A stretch of 64,000 nt of DNA from Streptomyces sp. M41(2017) (GCF_002078175.1 NZ_MWFK01000001.1:5270001-5334000), one strand, 5' to 3'. Counted from the first letter of the stretch, positions 26,374-35,362 are shown. Numbers and translations are program-made. The notes: generated by a model from the sequence alone, not told the origin.

Positions 26374-26682
26374 CGCTTCCGGGTTACGTCGGCGGGGGAC
26401 TCTGGGGCGGCCCCGGCATAGGGGATGACCGGGGCCGCCACCACGGGTCTCGCCGAGGCGAGTCCCGCTCGATCACCCGGGACCCGTTGCGGGTAGGAGC
26501 GGACGGCCCCGGGTGGTCAGGGTCGTGACCTGGAGGCCTCCGGGTCGCGATCCGCAAGAAGTATTTATATATACCGCCAGATGCGCAAGGACATGAAAAC
26601 ATTCATGCGTGCTTTGATGTGATTGATCCCGTGATGCCGTGGTGACAGCCGGTACGGGAAGGGCGGCCGAGGGCCGGTGCGG
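26374..26682. other. Intergenic region with an AT-rich island and hairpin
   Basis: This 309-base gap holds no supported gene. At 26450-26469 GGGTCTCGCC pairs with GGCGAGTCCC (one mismatch), a possible terminator for the RpiR gene that ends at 26683. At about 26559-26578 lies the only strongly AT-rich stretch nearby (ATTTATATATACC), which could hold the promoter of the hypothetical gene at 26367. Confidence 0.5.
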
Positions 26683-27606
26683 TCAGTCCTTCAGGAAGAA
26701 CTGGTGCTGCTCGGCGACCTGCTCGTACTCCTCGAGTCGCCCCTGGGTCCGCTCCGGATCGGCGTCGGTCATGGCCTGCAGGAGGGCCGCCGACAGCACC
26801 ACGGGCGCCGCGTAGGAGTCGAAGACGAGCCGGGAACCGGTTCCGGTGGCGAAGGTGACGTCCGCCTCGTCCGCCAGCGGGCCGAGCCCCAGGTCGGTGA
26901 TCAGGGCCACCTGGAGACCGGCGCTGCGCGCGACCCGCATGGCCGTGAGCGTCTCGTGCGCGTGCCGGGGCATCCCGAAGGCCAGCACCCAGGTGCCGCC
27001 GGCCTCCCGTGACTGGAGCAGCGCGTCGTAGGCGACCGAGCCACCGCGCGTCACCATCCGGACGTCCGGATGGATACGACGGGCGGCGTACGTGAAGTAC
27101 TCGGCGAGGGACACGGAGATGCGCAGCCCGAGGACCGTCAGGGGGGTCGACTCCGACAGGGCCCGGCCGACGCGGATCACCTCGTCGGGGTCGGCGAAGT
27201 CCCGCCGCAGGTTCTCCAGGTTCTCGATCTCGGCGTCCACCGCGGCCTGCAGCTCGTTGCTGGTGACCTCGGCCGGTGTGCCCGGTGTGCTGCCCAGGGC
27301 GCTGAGCGCGATCGCCTGGAGCCGTTCCCGTAGCGCCGGGTAACCGCTGAAGCCCACCGCCGCCGCGAAACGGGTCACCGAGGGCTGGCTGACACCCACC
27401 CGCTCGGCGAGGTCGGTGATCGAGAGGAACGCCGCCTCGGTGATGTGCTCGATCAGGTACTGGGCGATCCTGCGCTGGCCCGGAGAGAGCCGGGGACCGT
27501 CGAACAGCTCCCTGAGCTGGGACATGGGAGCGGCGCCCGCCTCGGGTGCCGTGCGGCCCGAGGTGATCGCGGATGCCTGTGCGCGTGCCTGCTGCGGCGA
27601 TGGCAC
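26683..27606 (-). CDS. MurR/RpiR-family regulator with SIS domain
   Basis: A 307-residue regulator. An RpiR-type helix-turn-helix occupies about residues 28-105 (LSPGQRRIAQYLIEH, DLAERVGVSQPSVTRFAAAVGF). A SIS sugar-phosphate-binding domain follows at about 145-280. Such proteins sense phosphosugars and control sugar or amino-sugar genes. The GTG at 27606 has GAAGGAGG 8 bases upstream and is preferred to the GTG at 27630, which lies before that ribosome site. The target genes are not evident; the neighbours on either side are not sugar genes. Confidence 0.88.
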   Translation of the reverse strand: MPSPQQARAQASAITSGRTAPEAGAAPMSQLRELFDGPRLSPGQRRIAQYLIEHITEAAFLSITDLAERVGVSQPSVTRFAAAVGFSGYPALRERLQAIALSALGSTPGTPAEVTSNELQAAVDAEIENLENLRRDFADPDEVIRVGRALSESTPLTVLGLRISVSLAEYFTYAARRIHPDVRMVTRGGSVAYDALLQSREAGGTWVLAFGMPRHAHETLTAMRVARSAGLQVALITDLGLGPLADEADVTFATGTGSRLVFDSYAAPVVLSAALLQAMTDADPERTQGRLEEYEQVAEQHQFFLKD

Positions 27607-27636
27607 CGGTGCGCCTCCTTCGTCTCCCACGAGAAC

Positions 27637-27662
27637 TCAACATAGCTCACGGACCGTGTTGA
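27637..27662. promoter_or_regulatory. Inverted repeat upstream of the RpiR gene
   Basis: TCAACA (27637-27642) and TGTTGA (27657-27662) form a 14-base-spaced inverted repeat about 30 bases before the RpiR start. On the minus strand TATGTT overlaps the inner arm and could be a -10. An autoregulatory operator is a reasonable guess. Confidence 0.4.
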
Positions 27663-27950
27663 CCTGGGCGGGCGGCGCTGCGAACGGGGCCTGCGACGAT
27701 CCCCGGCGGCCCGGCGGCAAAGCCGGTCACCGGATCGCGCGGGCCGCGTCCGTCACCGCGCCGACGTGGACCGACGGTTTCGGCCCGGCGGTGATCCCGG
27801 ACGGAATTCGGCGTCTGCCGGGCAACTTTCGGGGCAACCGACCGTGGAGGCACGGGGAGGCCTGCTCGCGACGCGACGTCGGCGGGAAGCCCCCGGTGCC
27901 GCCTTCGCCCCGCAGGAGTCGGCGCGGCGACCGGTGACATGGAGGGTGTG

Positions 27951-28001
27951 ATGATGGTGCTGCTGGACACGAGCGCGACGCACGAGGCGGTGTCCGCGTG
28001 A
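27951..28001 (+). CDS. Very small upstream ORF coupled to the DUF1206 gene
   Basis: ATG at 27951 (preceded by GGAGGG at 27941) opens a 16-codon frame encoding MMVLLDTSATHEAVSA. Its TGA overlaps the GTG start of the DUF1206 gene by four bases (GTGA). The strong ribosome site belongs to this small frame, and the DUF1206 start has none of its own, so translation of the membrane protein is probably coupled to it. Alternatively the small frame could be fortuitous. The peptide itself matches nothing I know. Confidence 0.5.
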   Translation: MMVLLDTSATHEAVSA

Positions 28002-28831
28002 ACGCCGGAGCGGTGGCCCGAGAGGGCCAGGTCGGCGCCCGCCGGGCGGCCACCGGAACGGCACGCGAAGGCGCGGCCCGGGCGGGACTGACCGCGCGTG
28101 GCGTGATCTACGCCCTGGTCGGCGTCCTCGCCCTGCGCATCGCCTTCGGCGGCAGCGGGCAGCAGGCGGACCGCGGCGGTGCCCTGCAGGAGATCGCCTC
28201 CAAGCCCTTCGGCGCCGTCCTGTTGTGGGCGCTCGGCATCGGCGTCGTCGGCATGGCGCTGTGGCGGCTGTCCGAGGCGGTGTTCGGCTCCGCCGGCGAG
28301 GACGGCGGCAAGCCGACCAAGCGCCTGATGGCGGCCGGGCGATGTGTCTTCTACGGATTCGTCGCCTACTCCGTGCTCTCCTTCGCCGCCGGATCGCGCG
28401 GCAGCGGAGCCGGTGACAAGAAGTCCCGCGACGTGACGGCCAAGGCGCTCGGCATACCCGGCGGCCAGTGGATCGTCGGCGCCGTGGGTGTGGGACTCGT
28501 CGCGGCCGGCGTGTGGATCGCGGTGCGGGCCATCATGCGCAAGTACCACAAGCACCTGAAGCTCGGCGAGATGTCGAAGCGGGTCCGCCAGGTCGTCGAC
28601 GTGACGGGTGTGGGAGGCGGAACGGCGCGCGGCGCCGTGTTCGCCGCGGCCGGTGTGTTCGCCGTGCGGGCCGCGATCGACTACGAGCCCGACAAGGCCA
28701 AGGGGATGGACGACACGCTCCGGTCCTTCGCGGGTACCCCGATGGGTCCGTGGCTGCTGGCGCTCGTCGCCGTGGGCCTGATCCTGTTCGGTGTGTTCTC
28801 GTTCGCGATGGCGCGGTGGCGCAAGGTGTGA
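27998..28831 (+). CDS. DUF1206 membrane protein
   Basis: A 277-residue integral membrane protein. DUF1206 occurs as three internal repeats, each with two transmembrane helices, so six helices in total: for example LTARGVIYALVGVLALRIAF, LMAAGRCVFYGFVAYSVLSF and GTARGAVFAAAGVFAVRAAI. Repeat units share G-x-Y/F-x-(6)-AhR patterns. Function of the family is unknown. The GTG at 27998 overlaps the stop of a tiny upstream frame. A perfect hairpin terminator lies 44 bases after the stop. Confidence 0.88.
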   Translation: MNAGAVAREGQVGARRAATGTAREGAARAGLTARGVIYALVGVLALRIAFGGSGQQADRGGALQEIASKPFGAVLLWALGIGVVGMALWRLSEAVFGSAGEDGGKPTKRLMAAGRCVFYGFVAYSVLSFAAGSRGSGAGDKKSRDVTAKALGIPGGQWIVGAVGVGLVAAGVWIAVRAIMRKYHKHLKLGEMSKRVRQVVDVTGVGGGTARGAVFAAAGVFAVRAAIDYEPDKAKGMDDTLRSFAGTPMGPWLLALVAVGLILFGVFSFAMARWRKV

Positions 28832-28874
28832 CGCGACTCGGCGGCCTCGGGCCGCCGTCCCGCGGCGGCGATAC

Positions 28875-28903
28875 GGGCGGTGCCCCCAGGAGGGGCACCG
28901 CCC
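28875..28903 (+). terminator. Hairpin terminator after the DUF1206 gene
   Basis: GGGCGGTGCCCC (28875-28886) and GGGGCACCGCCC (28892-28903) form a perfect 12-base stem with a 5-base loop. Confidence 0.8.
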
Positions 28904-29057
28904 GCCGTGCTGTGGCCGGTCGTGCATGCCGGGACATCCGCGTGGACCGCACGGGGGACCTGATTTCCGGAAGCGAACCGCGTCCACCATTCTGAACAAC
29001 CGCCACTTCGCGACAAGTTGACGCACAGTCATGGACAGTCGCTGTGACGGGAGTTGA

Positions 29058-29075
29058 GGATGGGAGTCCCCATCC
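29058..29075 (+). promoter_or_regulatory. Short hairpin just upstream of the GH105 ribosome site
   Basis: GGATGGG (29058-29064) pairs perfectly with CCCATCC (29069-29075) around AGTC. The AGGAG ribosome site begins 3 bases downstream and the ATG is at 29091. A translational effect is possible but unproven. Confidence 0.4.
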
Positions 29076-29090
29076 GTAGGAGTTGTTCAC

Positions 29091-30236
29091 ATGGACAGAC
29101 GACGCCTGCTCTCCGGCGCGGCCGCTCTCACGGCCTCCGCGGCTCTCCTCCCCACCCTCTCCGGCACCGTTCAGGCCTCCCCACGGGCCGCCGCACCGGC
29201 CCTGCCGTCACGGGCCGCGATCACCGCCGTCCTGCGCCGCGTGGCCGACCAGTGGATCGGCGCCCACCCGGACCCCGGCGACAACGGCTGGGCCAACGCC
29301 ACCTTCTTCAGCGGACTGCTCGCCCTCCAGGGGATGACGGGCAGCTCCCGCTACCTCACCTACGCCCGGAACTGGGCGGAGAAGCACGCGTACGGCCTCA
29401 GCGGCGGTGTGACCACCCGGCACGCCGACAACCACTGCGCCGGACAGGCCTACCTCGACCTCTACGAGCGCGAGCCCGAGGAGCGGAAACTCGCCGCGAT
29501 CGAGACGTCGCTGCACCGGATGGTCCACGAGGACCAGCCGGACAAGAACGACGACTGGTGGTGGGACGACGCCCTGCACATGGCGATGCCGCCCTTCGCC
29601 CGCCTCGGCGCCCTGCGCGCTGACCCGGCGTACTGGCAGAAGCTCTACTCCCTGTACGACCACACCAAACGGGCCGAGGGCGGCCCCGGTCTGTACGACG
29701 CCGCGAGCGGCCTCTGGTACCGCGACAAACGGTTCCTGCCCGGCGGCATCGTCTCCCCCTCGGGCAGGCCCGTCGTCTGGTCCCGCGGCAACGGCTGGGT
29801 GGCCGGCGGCCACGTGAAGACGCTGAAGGCGCTGCCCGCCACCGAGGCACACACCGCCGAGTACCGCGACACGCTCACCCGTCTGGTGCGGGCCGTCGCC
29901 GGGGTGCAGCGCGCCGACGGCTTCTGGAACGTCGACCTCGCCGACCCGGCGCACCTGCCCGGCCCCGAGACCAGCGGCACGTCCTTCTTCCTGTACGGCA
30001 CCGCGTACGCGGTCACCGCCGGTCTGGTCGACCGCTCGGTCCACCTCCCGGTCGCCGCCCGTGCCTGGAACGGCCTGGTGGCCACCGTCGTGCACCCCGA
30101 CGGCTTCCTCGGCTACGTGCAGGGCGTCGGCGACCGCCCGGAGTCCAGTCAGCCCGTCACGTACGGCAGCACCGCGGACTTCGGCGTCGGCGCCTTCCTG
30201 CTCGCCGGGACCGAACTGGCCCGGCTGGCCCGCTGA
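29091..30236 (+). CDS. Secreted glycoside hydrolase family 105/88-like unsaturated glucuronyl hydrolase
   Basis: A 381-residue enzyme with a signal peptide bearing adjacent arginines (MDRRRLLSGAAAL, cleavage near QAS). The (alpha/alpha)6-barrel pattern of YteR/YesR enzymes is visible: DNHCAGQAYLDLY, the Asp in WWWDDALHMAMP, and WSRGNGWVAGG. Such enzymes remove an unsaturated uronic acid from lyase products, usually rhamnogalacturonan disaccharides, by hydration. YteR-type enzymes are normally cytoplasmic; export is uncommon. A GGAG site precedes the ATG. It is alone on this strand and could act on material released by lyases elsewhere, including the family 8 lyase at 14802. Confidence 0.85.
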   Translation: MDRRRLLSGAAALTASAALLPTLSGTVQASPRAAAPALPSRAAITAVLRRVADQWIGAHPDPGDNGWANATFFSGLLALQGMTGSSRYLTYARNWAEKHAYGLSGGVTTRHADNHCAGQAYLDLYEREPEERKLAAIETSLHRMVHEDQPDKNDDWWWDDALHMAMPPFARLGALRADPAYWQKLYSLYDHTKRAEGGPGLYDAASGLWYRDKRFLPGGIVSPSGRPVVWSRGNGWVAGGHVKTLKALPATEAHTAEYRDTLTRLVRAVAGVQRADGFWNVDLADPAHLPGPETSGTSFFLYGTAYAVTAGLVDRSVHLPVAARAWNGLVATVVHPDGFLGYVQGVGDRPESSQPVTYGSTADFGVGAFLLAGTELARLAR

Positions 30237-30248
30237 CCGACGGCACAA

Positions 30249-30282
30249 GGGTGCCCCCGCCGCGCACGCGACGGGGGCACCC
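30249..30282. terminator. Hairpin between convergent GH105 and ThuA genes
   Basis: GGGTGCCCCCG (30249-30259) and CGGGGGCACCC (30272-30282) form an 11-base stem between the two stop codons. Confidence 0.8.
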
Positions 30283-30298
30283 GGGGACCGGCGGCCGG

Positions 30299-31591
30299 TC
30301 AGGGCTGTGCGGTGAGGGCGAAGCTCTGCGCCGCCGAGCCGTCACAGGCACGCTGGGTCAGCTGCACACTGTTCGCCGCCGACCCCGCGGCGGTCAGACA
30401 CTTGCCGCTGTGCCGGGCGGCGAAGTGGTAGCGGCCGCCGCTCTCCTGCACCGGCTGCCACTGCTGGTTCTGTCCGCTCGACCAACTCCACAGCTGGAGT
30501 GCCGCGTTGTCGGCCGTCGACCGGTCGGTCACGTCGACGACCTGCTGCGGATTCGGACGGATCGTGATGCGGGTGTAACCGCTGTCGGTCGAACGGAACT
30601 GGAACTGCTGCGCCTGCGTGCCGTTGCAGGCGTACTGCTGGATCGCGGTCCCGTTGGCCGTGGCGGCCGCCCGGGCGTCCACGCAGGTGCCGTTGCCCGA
30701 GTTGGCCAGGGAGTACCAGGCGGTCTCGGAGACCGGACCGGCCGGCGGCACCGACCCGCCCGCTCCGCCGAGCCACTTCAGCCCGTCCAGCAGGAACCGG
30801 TTCTGGGTCGAGCTCGCGAAGGTCGACGACAGGGTGGTGTTCGTCGCGTAGTCCATCGCGTTGTGGCCGAAGTTGGCGTACAGCATCCTGTACTTCGTGT
30901 TGGTCCACAGGACCGGGTAGTAGCCGCTGTACCAGGTCTGGTTCGGGTCCGTGCCCAGCGGGAAGCTGCTGGGGTCGATCGAGGCGAGGATGCGGATGTC
31001 CGGGTTCTGCCGCAGGTCGTTGGACCAGCTGTACCACTCGCTGACCGACGAGGTGAACGTCGCCGGAAGGTTCGCGGTGGAGGGGTGCGTCCGGTCCTCC
31101 ACCTTGAGGACGGCCGTGGTCGGGCCCCAGGTGTTGGACCGGAAGTCGCCCGTGCCGAGGAACTGGTTGTGGTACCACGGCCAGCTCTGCGCGTCGGTGG
31201 TGAAGGCCGAGACGTGGAAGCCCATCCAGGCGCCGCCCCCGCGCATGTACTGCTCGAAACCGGAGCGTTGGGCCGTGGTCTGCGGCAGGTCGTCGAGGAA
31301 CAGGACGACCTGGTAGGCGTTCACGCCCCCGTTGCTGAGCAGGTCCCAGTTGTTGCTGGCCGTGTAGGTGAAGCCGTTCGCCGCGGCCTGCTTCGGGAAC
31401 CAGTCGTTGGCCTCGTGGACGAAGCTGATGTGGGCCGCGTCCCAGGTGCCGTTGTAGAGGGCGAGCACCTTGAAGGGCGCCGCCGTGGTGTTCGCCTGCG
31501 CGGCCGGCGGTGAGGCCAGGCCGAGCAGGGTCGCCAGCAGGACGAGGAATCCGAGGACTCCGCGTGCCGGACCGGATCTGCTGATGTGCAT
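30299..31591 (-). CDS. Secreted ThuA-like protein with C-terminal ricin-B lectin domain
   Basis: A 430-residue exported protein. After a signal peptide (about 1-33, PPAAQA) a ThuA domain spans about 38-265 (FKVLALYNGTWDAAHISF, GGGAWMGFHVSAFT). ThuA is a glutamine-amidotransferase-like fold found in trehalose utilisation and many secreted sugar enzymes; its reaction is unclear. A ricin-B trefoil covers about 290-430 with repeated Q-x-W/F motifs (GTQAQQFQF, GQNQQWQPV, AAQSFALT) that bind carbohydrate. The ATG at 31591 starts 22 bases after the stop of the beta-helix gene, so it is the last gene of the transcript that begins at the chitinase. Confidence 0.85.
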   Translation of the reverse strand: MHISRSGPARGVLGFLVLLATLLGLASPPAAQANTTAAPFKVLALYNGTWDAAHISFVHEANDWFPKQAAANGFTYTASNNWDLLSNGGVNAYQVVLFLDDLPQTTAQRSGFEQYMRGGGAWMGFHVSAFTTDAQSWPWYHNQFLGTGDFRSNTWGPTTAVLKVEDRTHPSTANLPATFTSSVSEWYSWSNDLRQNPDIRILASIDPSSFPLGTDPNQTWYSGYYPVLWTNTKYRMLYANFGHNAMDYATNTTLSSTFASSTQNRFLLDGLKWLGGAGGSVPPAGPVSETAWYSLANSGNGTCVDARAAATANGTAIQQYACNGTQAQQFQFRSTDSGYTRITIRPNPQQVVDVTDRSTADNAALQLWSWSSGQNQQWQPVQESGGRYHFAARHSGKCLTAAGSAANSVQLTQRACDGSAAQSFALTAQP

Positions 31592-31613
31592 CGGACGGTC
31601 CTTCCCGGAGGGG

Positions 31614-33854
31614 TCAGGGGTAGCTGACGAGGTTGGCGACATTGGTCGAGGAGTTGGAGGGCCCGCCCCGGTCGTTGACCACGTGCCGGATGGTGCCGGT
31701 GCCTCCCAGCGAGACCGTCACCATGTCCTTGAAGCGCACGTTGGCGTTGTTCGGCGCCTCGATGGCGTGCTCGGCGGCGACGGACGCGTTGACGTTGAAG
31801 TAGCAGTAGCTGCCGAACCCGTACACCTGATGGCTCGTCACGGACGGCGCGACCTTGTAGGCGGCGTAGCCCTGCGTCGAGCCGTTCATCCAGGCGGCCT
31901 GGTTGGGCGGGTCGTACGGCATCTCGTTCTGGTAGAAGTACGTGCGGCCGCCGTTGCCGTTCCAGACGGTCTGGTACTTCTGGTAGTGCTCGACGAACAG
32001 GCCGTACATGGTCACGTCGTCGCCGTTCACGACGAGCCCGGTGTCGGCCGTGTTGCTCGTCCAGCCGACTCCGCTGCCGTGGTCCGCCCGCCACAGCCAC
32101 AAGTGGTCGCCGATGACGTCGTCGCTGTTGATCGTCAGGCTGGTGGTGGCCTTGCCCACGCCCGCGCCGCCGATGCGGAAGAACACGTCGTGCAGCGAAC
32201 TGGGGTCGCCGGCGTGGTCCGCGGAGGAACCGCTCGGCCCCATCTCCAGCAATTGCGCGGAGTTGGTGGTGCCGGCGTCGATCAGCAGTCCGGCGAGCTG
32301 GACGCCGTCCACGTCGGCGACCGTCATGGCGGTGACGCCGTTGTCGGGGATGAGGGTGGCGAGGCCGAGGCCCAGCACCACGGTGTCGGGCCGGGTGACC
32401 TTGAGCGTCTGGTCGAGGTGATAGACGCCGGGGGTGACCAGCAGGTTCTTGCCCTGCGCCAGCGCGTCGTTCAGCTGCGCGGCCGTCGCGCCCGGCTTCA
32501 CGACGAAGAAGTCCGAGAACGGCAGGGACGTCCCGGCCGGCGTCCCCGAACCCCACGAGACCCCGGTCGAGTTGGTGCGGACGCCGGGCACGAAGACCTT
32601 CCAGGCGCCCGCGGAGTCGACGTACAGGAACGGCTTCTCGCGGGAGACGGGGGTCTGGTTCACCGTGGTGTACGGCGGGCTGGGGAAGCTGTTCGCGGGA
32701 GCGTTCTTCGCGCCGACGAACACCATGTTCCAGTTCGAGCCGGTCCAGTTGGACCATTCGGTGTTCCGCGACAGCCACTGCTGCTGAGAGCCGGAGTTGA
32801 CCTGGCCGTCGATCCGGGTGTCGGCCATGTAGCCGCCGCTGGACCAGCCGCCGTCGTCGAGGGCGAGGTTGCCCCGCAGGTGCATCCGCCGGTACGGCGC
32901 CGCCTGCGACACCGCCCACCGGTCGGAACCCGAGGCCGGGGTCACCGACAGGTTCTCCGCCGAACGCCAGAAGTTCTGGGTCGCGTTGCCCTGGAACCAG
33001 TCGGCCTCGGCGTGCACCGCGCCCCGGATCGTCACGTCGTCGGGAGACAGCCCGAGACCCGCCACCTGGGTGTAGAAGCCGACGTTGGCGTTGGCGTCGT
33101 AGGTGCCGGGCTTGAAGAGGAAGGCCTTGCGCGCGGTGCCGAACTGATTGGTCTGCTGCTGCTGGAACGCCGCGTCGAGGCTGCTCTGGATGGTGGCCGC
33201 GGGCGTCGACGGGTCGAAGACGGTGACGTTCGGGCCGAGGTCCGGTGTGCCGGGCGGCTGTTGGACGTCGACAGGGTTGACGGAGAAGGACTGCGCCGCC
33301 GAGCCGTTGCATGTGTACTGCTGGAACTGCACGCTGTCGGCCGTCGACGCGCTCGGCACGTCGAGGCACTTGCCGCTGTTGCGGTTCACGAAGTGGTAGG
33401 CGCCGCCGGACTCCGCCACAGCCTGCCACTGCTGGTTGGCGCCGCCGCCGTAGGTCCACAGCTGGACCGGCGCGGCGTCCGCGGCCGAGACACCGGTGAC
33501 GTCCCAGGCCTTGGTCGCGTCGGCGCGGTTGTCGACCCGGTAGTAGCCGCCCGACGTGGCCGTGAGGCGCCACTGCTGTGCCTGGCTGCTGTTGCACGCG
33601 TACTGCTGGACGGCCGTTCCGTCGGCCGTACCGGCGGCCCGGGCGTCGACGCACTTGCCGCTGCCCGCGTTGACGACGGTGGCCCAGCCGGTCGGCAGGG
33701 CGGCGGCCGCGCCGGTGGCGGCCACCGCGTCGCCCTGCGCGGCGACGGACAGACCCGACAGGGTCGTCGCCACGAGCGCGGTCACCGTGAGCAGTCTCGG
33801 TATCCGGTGCCGGCCGGACGTTCTTCTGTTTCTGGACAGGGTGGAACGGGACAT
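31614..33854 (-). CDS. Secreted right-handed beta-helix protein with ricin-B lectin domain
   Basis: A 746-residue exported protein. A signal peptide with a long basic N-region (about 1-46) precedes a ricin-B trefoil (about 52-198: GKCVDARAAGTADGTAVQQY, NQQWQAV, GKCLDVPSAS). Residues about 205-746 form a tandem beta-helix as in pectate-lyase-superfamily and GH55-like proteins (ATIQSSLDAAF, FKPGTYDANANVGFY, GKNLLVTPGVYHLD, VIGDHLWLWRADHG). Homologues are often called adenylyl cyclase in annotations, a label with no support in the sequence. The lectin plus helix architecture points to binding and breaking an extracellular polysaccharide, perhaps a beta-glucan. It follows the chitinase gene by 37 bases. 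Confidence 0.8.
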   Translation of the reverse strand: MSRSTLSRNRRTSGRHRIPRLLTVTALVATTLSGLSVAAQGDAVAATGAAAALPTGWATVVNAGSGKCVDARAAGTADGTAVQQYACNSSQAQQWRLTATSGGYYRVDNRADATKAWDVTGVSAADAAPVQLWTYGGGANQQWQAVAESGGAYHFVNRNSGKCLDVPSASTADSVQFQQYTCNGSAAQSFSVNPVDVQQPPGTPDLGPNVTVFDPSTPAATIQSSLDAAFQQQQTNQFGTARKAFLFKPGTYDANANVGFYTQVAGLGLSPDDVTIRGAVHAEADWFQGNATQNFWRSAENLSVTPASGSDRWAVSQAAPYRRMHLRGNLALDDGGWSSGGYMADTRIDGQVNSGSQQQWLSRNTEWSNWTGSNWNMVFVGAKNAPANSFPSPPYTTVNQTPVSREKPFLYVDSAGAWKVFVPGVRTNSTGVSWGSGTPAGTSLPFSDFFVVKPGATAAQLNDALAQGKNLLVTPGVYHLDQTLKVTRPDTVVLGLGLATLIPDNGVTAMTVADVDGVQLAGLLIDAGTTNSAQLLEMGPSGSSADHAGDPSSLHDVFFRIGGAGVGKATTSLTINSDDVIGDHLWLWRADHGSGVGWTSNTADTGLVVNGDDVTMYGLFVEHYQKYQTVWNGNGGRTYFYQNEMPYDPPNQAAWMNGSTQGYAAYKVAPSVTSHQVYGFGSYCYFNVNASVAAEHAIEAPNNANVRFKDMVTVSLGGTGTIRHVVNDRGGPSNSSTNVANLVSYP

Positions 33855-33891
33855 GGGAGCACTCCTGCGCTGGTGGGGGGTGTGACGAAGG

Positions 33892-35268
33892 TCAGCCGGT
33901 GTACTTCGCGAGGACGCGGGTGTAGTCCCAGTCCGACTGGCCCACGCCGGAGCAGCTGTCGGCGACCCCGCTCGTGCAGGGGCGGTCCCGGTTGACCGAC
34001 CAGAAGGTCAGGCGTGCCAGATGGTGCTGCTGCGCGTAGCCGAGGATCGTCTGGAAGTCGGCGACCGTCACCGTCTCGTTCTGGTCGGTGATCCCGTTCA
34101 TGGAGGAGATGCCCATGTCCCGGTACGCCTGGTCGTCGCTGTAGCCGTAGGCGTTCTTGAGGGCCGTCTTGAGGCCCTCGGCCGCACGGGTGGTCAGCGT
34201 CCCCATGTTCTGGCCCGCGCCGCCGAAGTCGAACGGCATGATCGTCCAGCTGTCCACGCTCAGGCCGGAGTTCGCGGCCCGGTTGATGAGGCTGGTGTCG
34301 GGGCCGCTCGTGCCCGTGCCGATGGTGACGTACACCTTCAGGCCGGGGTTGTTGGCCTTCACCGTCTTGAGGGCGTCGACCGTGCGCTGCTGGACGGTTC
34401 CGTTGCTGTAGGCGTCCGCCTCGATGTCGATGTCGATGGCCTTGAGCCCGTAGGCGTTGATGACCTTCTGGTAGGCGGCGGCGAGTTCGCCCGCGCTGGA
34501 GCAGGAGCTCTCCAGCTTGTTGCCGCTGTAGCCGCCGAACGACGGGATGATGTCGCCGCCGTTCGCGCGGACGGTGTTGACGGTCTGCTGGTCGACACCG
34601 CCGGTCAGCGCGCGGCTGCCGTCCCACTGCGGATTGCAGTAGCCGTTGCTGAGCACGAAGGCCAGGGTGAACCACTTCACGCCGGTCGCGTTCATCACCG
34701 TCGCCGGGTTCGGCGGGCTGCCCCAGCCGTTGTACAGGTACGGGGCGACGGCCATCGGCGCGCTCGGTGCGGTGCCGCCGCCGCCGGGCGCGGTCCACTT
34801 CTGGTTGGCGGCGCCCGTGCACGTCCATATCTGGACCGGGGTCGCGTTGGCCGAGGTGTTGCCGGTGACGTCTGCGCACTTGTTCGACTGCGGATTGACG
34901 AGGTCGTGGGCGGCGGTGACCGTCCACTTCTGGTTCGCGCCGCCGCCGCAGTCCCACAGCTGGAGGCGTGCGCCGTTGGCCGTCGAGTTGCCGGTGATGT
35001 CGAGGCACTTGCCGAGCGCGCGGACCGTGCCGTCCGAGCCGACCGTCCACTGCTGGGCGGCGGTTCCGTTGCAGTCGTAGAGCTGGACGGCGGTGCCGTT
35101 CGCCGAGCTCGCGGAGGCGACGTCGAGACACTTGCCGCCGAGGCCGGTGATCGTGCCGGTGGCGGCCGCCGCCGGGGTGGCGCTCAGGGCGCCGACGGAG
35201 AGGGTGAGCGCGGCGGTGGAGAGGGTGATACGGAGCGCGGTGGAGCGCGCGAGGGATGAATGGATCAT
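33892..35268 (-). CDS. Secreted GH18 chitinase with ricin-B lectin domain
   Basis: A 458-residue exported enzyme. A signal peptide (about 1-36) is followed by a ricin-B trefoil (about 40-160, QxW repeats TAAQQWTV, ANQKWTV, ANQKWTA). A GH18 barrel of about 290 residues follows (MAVAPYLYNGWG to the end). The catalytic motif reads KAIDIDIEAD, that is D-x-D-x-E with Glu as acid; YVTIGTGTSG and WTIMPFDFGG are substrate strands. The barrel is short, like ChiA1-lacking or cellulase-type GH18 forms. It is first gene of a likely three-gene transcript with a strong promoter at 35363-35391. Confidence 0.85.
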   Translation of the reverse strand: MIHSSLARSTALRITLSTAALTLSVGALSATPAAAATGTITGLGGKCLDVASASSANGTAVQLYDCNGTAAQQWTVGSDGTVRALGKCLDITGNSTANGARLQLWDCGGGANQKWTVTAAHDLVNPQSNKCADVTGNTSANATPVQIWTCTGAANQKWTAPGGGGTAPSAPMAVAPYLYNGWGSPPNPATVMNATGVKWFTLAFVLSNGYCNPQWDGSRALTGGVDQQTVNTVRANGGDIIPSFGGYSGNKLESSCSSAGELAAAYQKVINAYGLKAIDIDIEADAYSNGTVQQRTVDALKTVKANNPGLKVYVTIGTGTSGPDTSLINRAANSGLSVDSWTIMPFDFGGAGQNMGTLTTRAAEGLKTALKNAYGYSDDQAYRDMGISSMNGITDQNETVTVADFQTILGYAQQHHLARLTFWSVNRDRPCTSGVADSCSGVGQSDWDYTRVLAKYTG

Positions 35269-35362
35269 CTGGGGGATTCACAGCCCTTCGCAGATGGCTG
35301 ACGGTGGGGGGTGTTCATGTCCATGAACGGCAACTGCATTCATGGAGTCGTGGTGATCGGTG

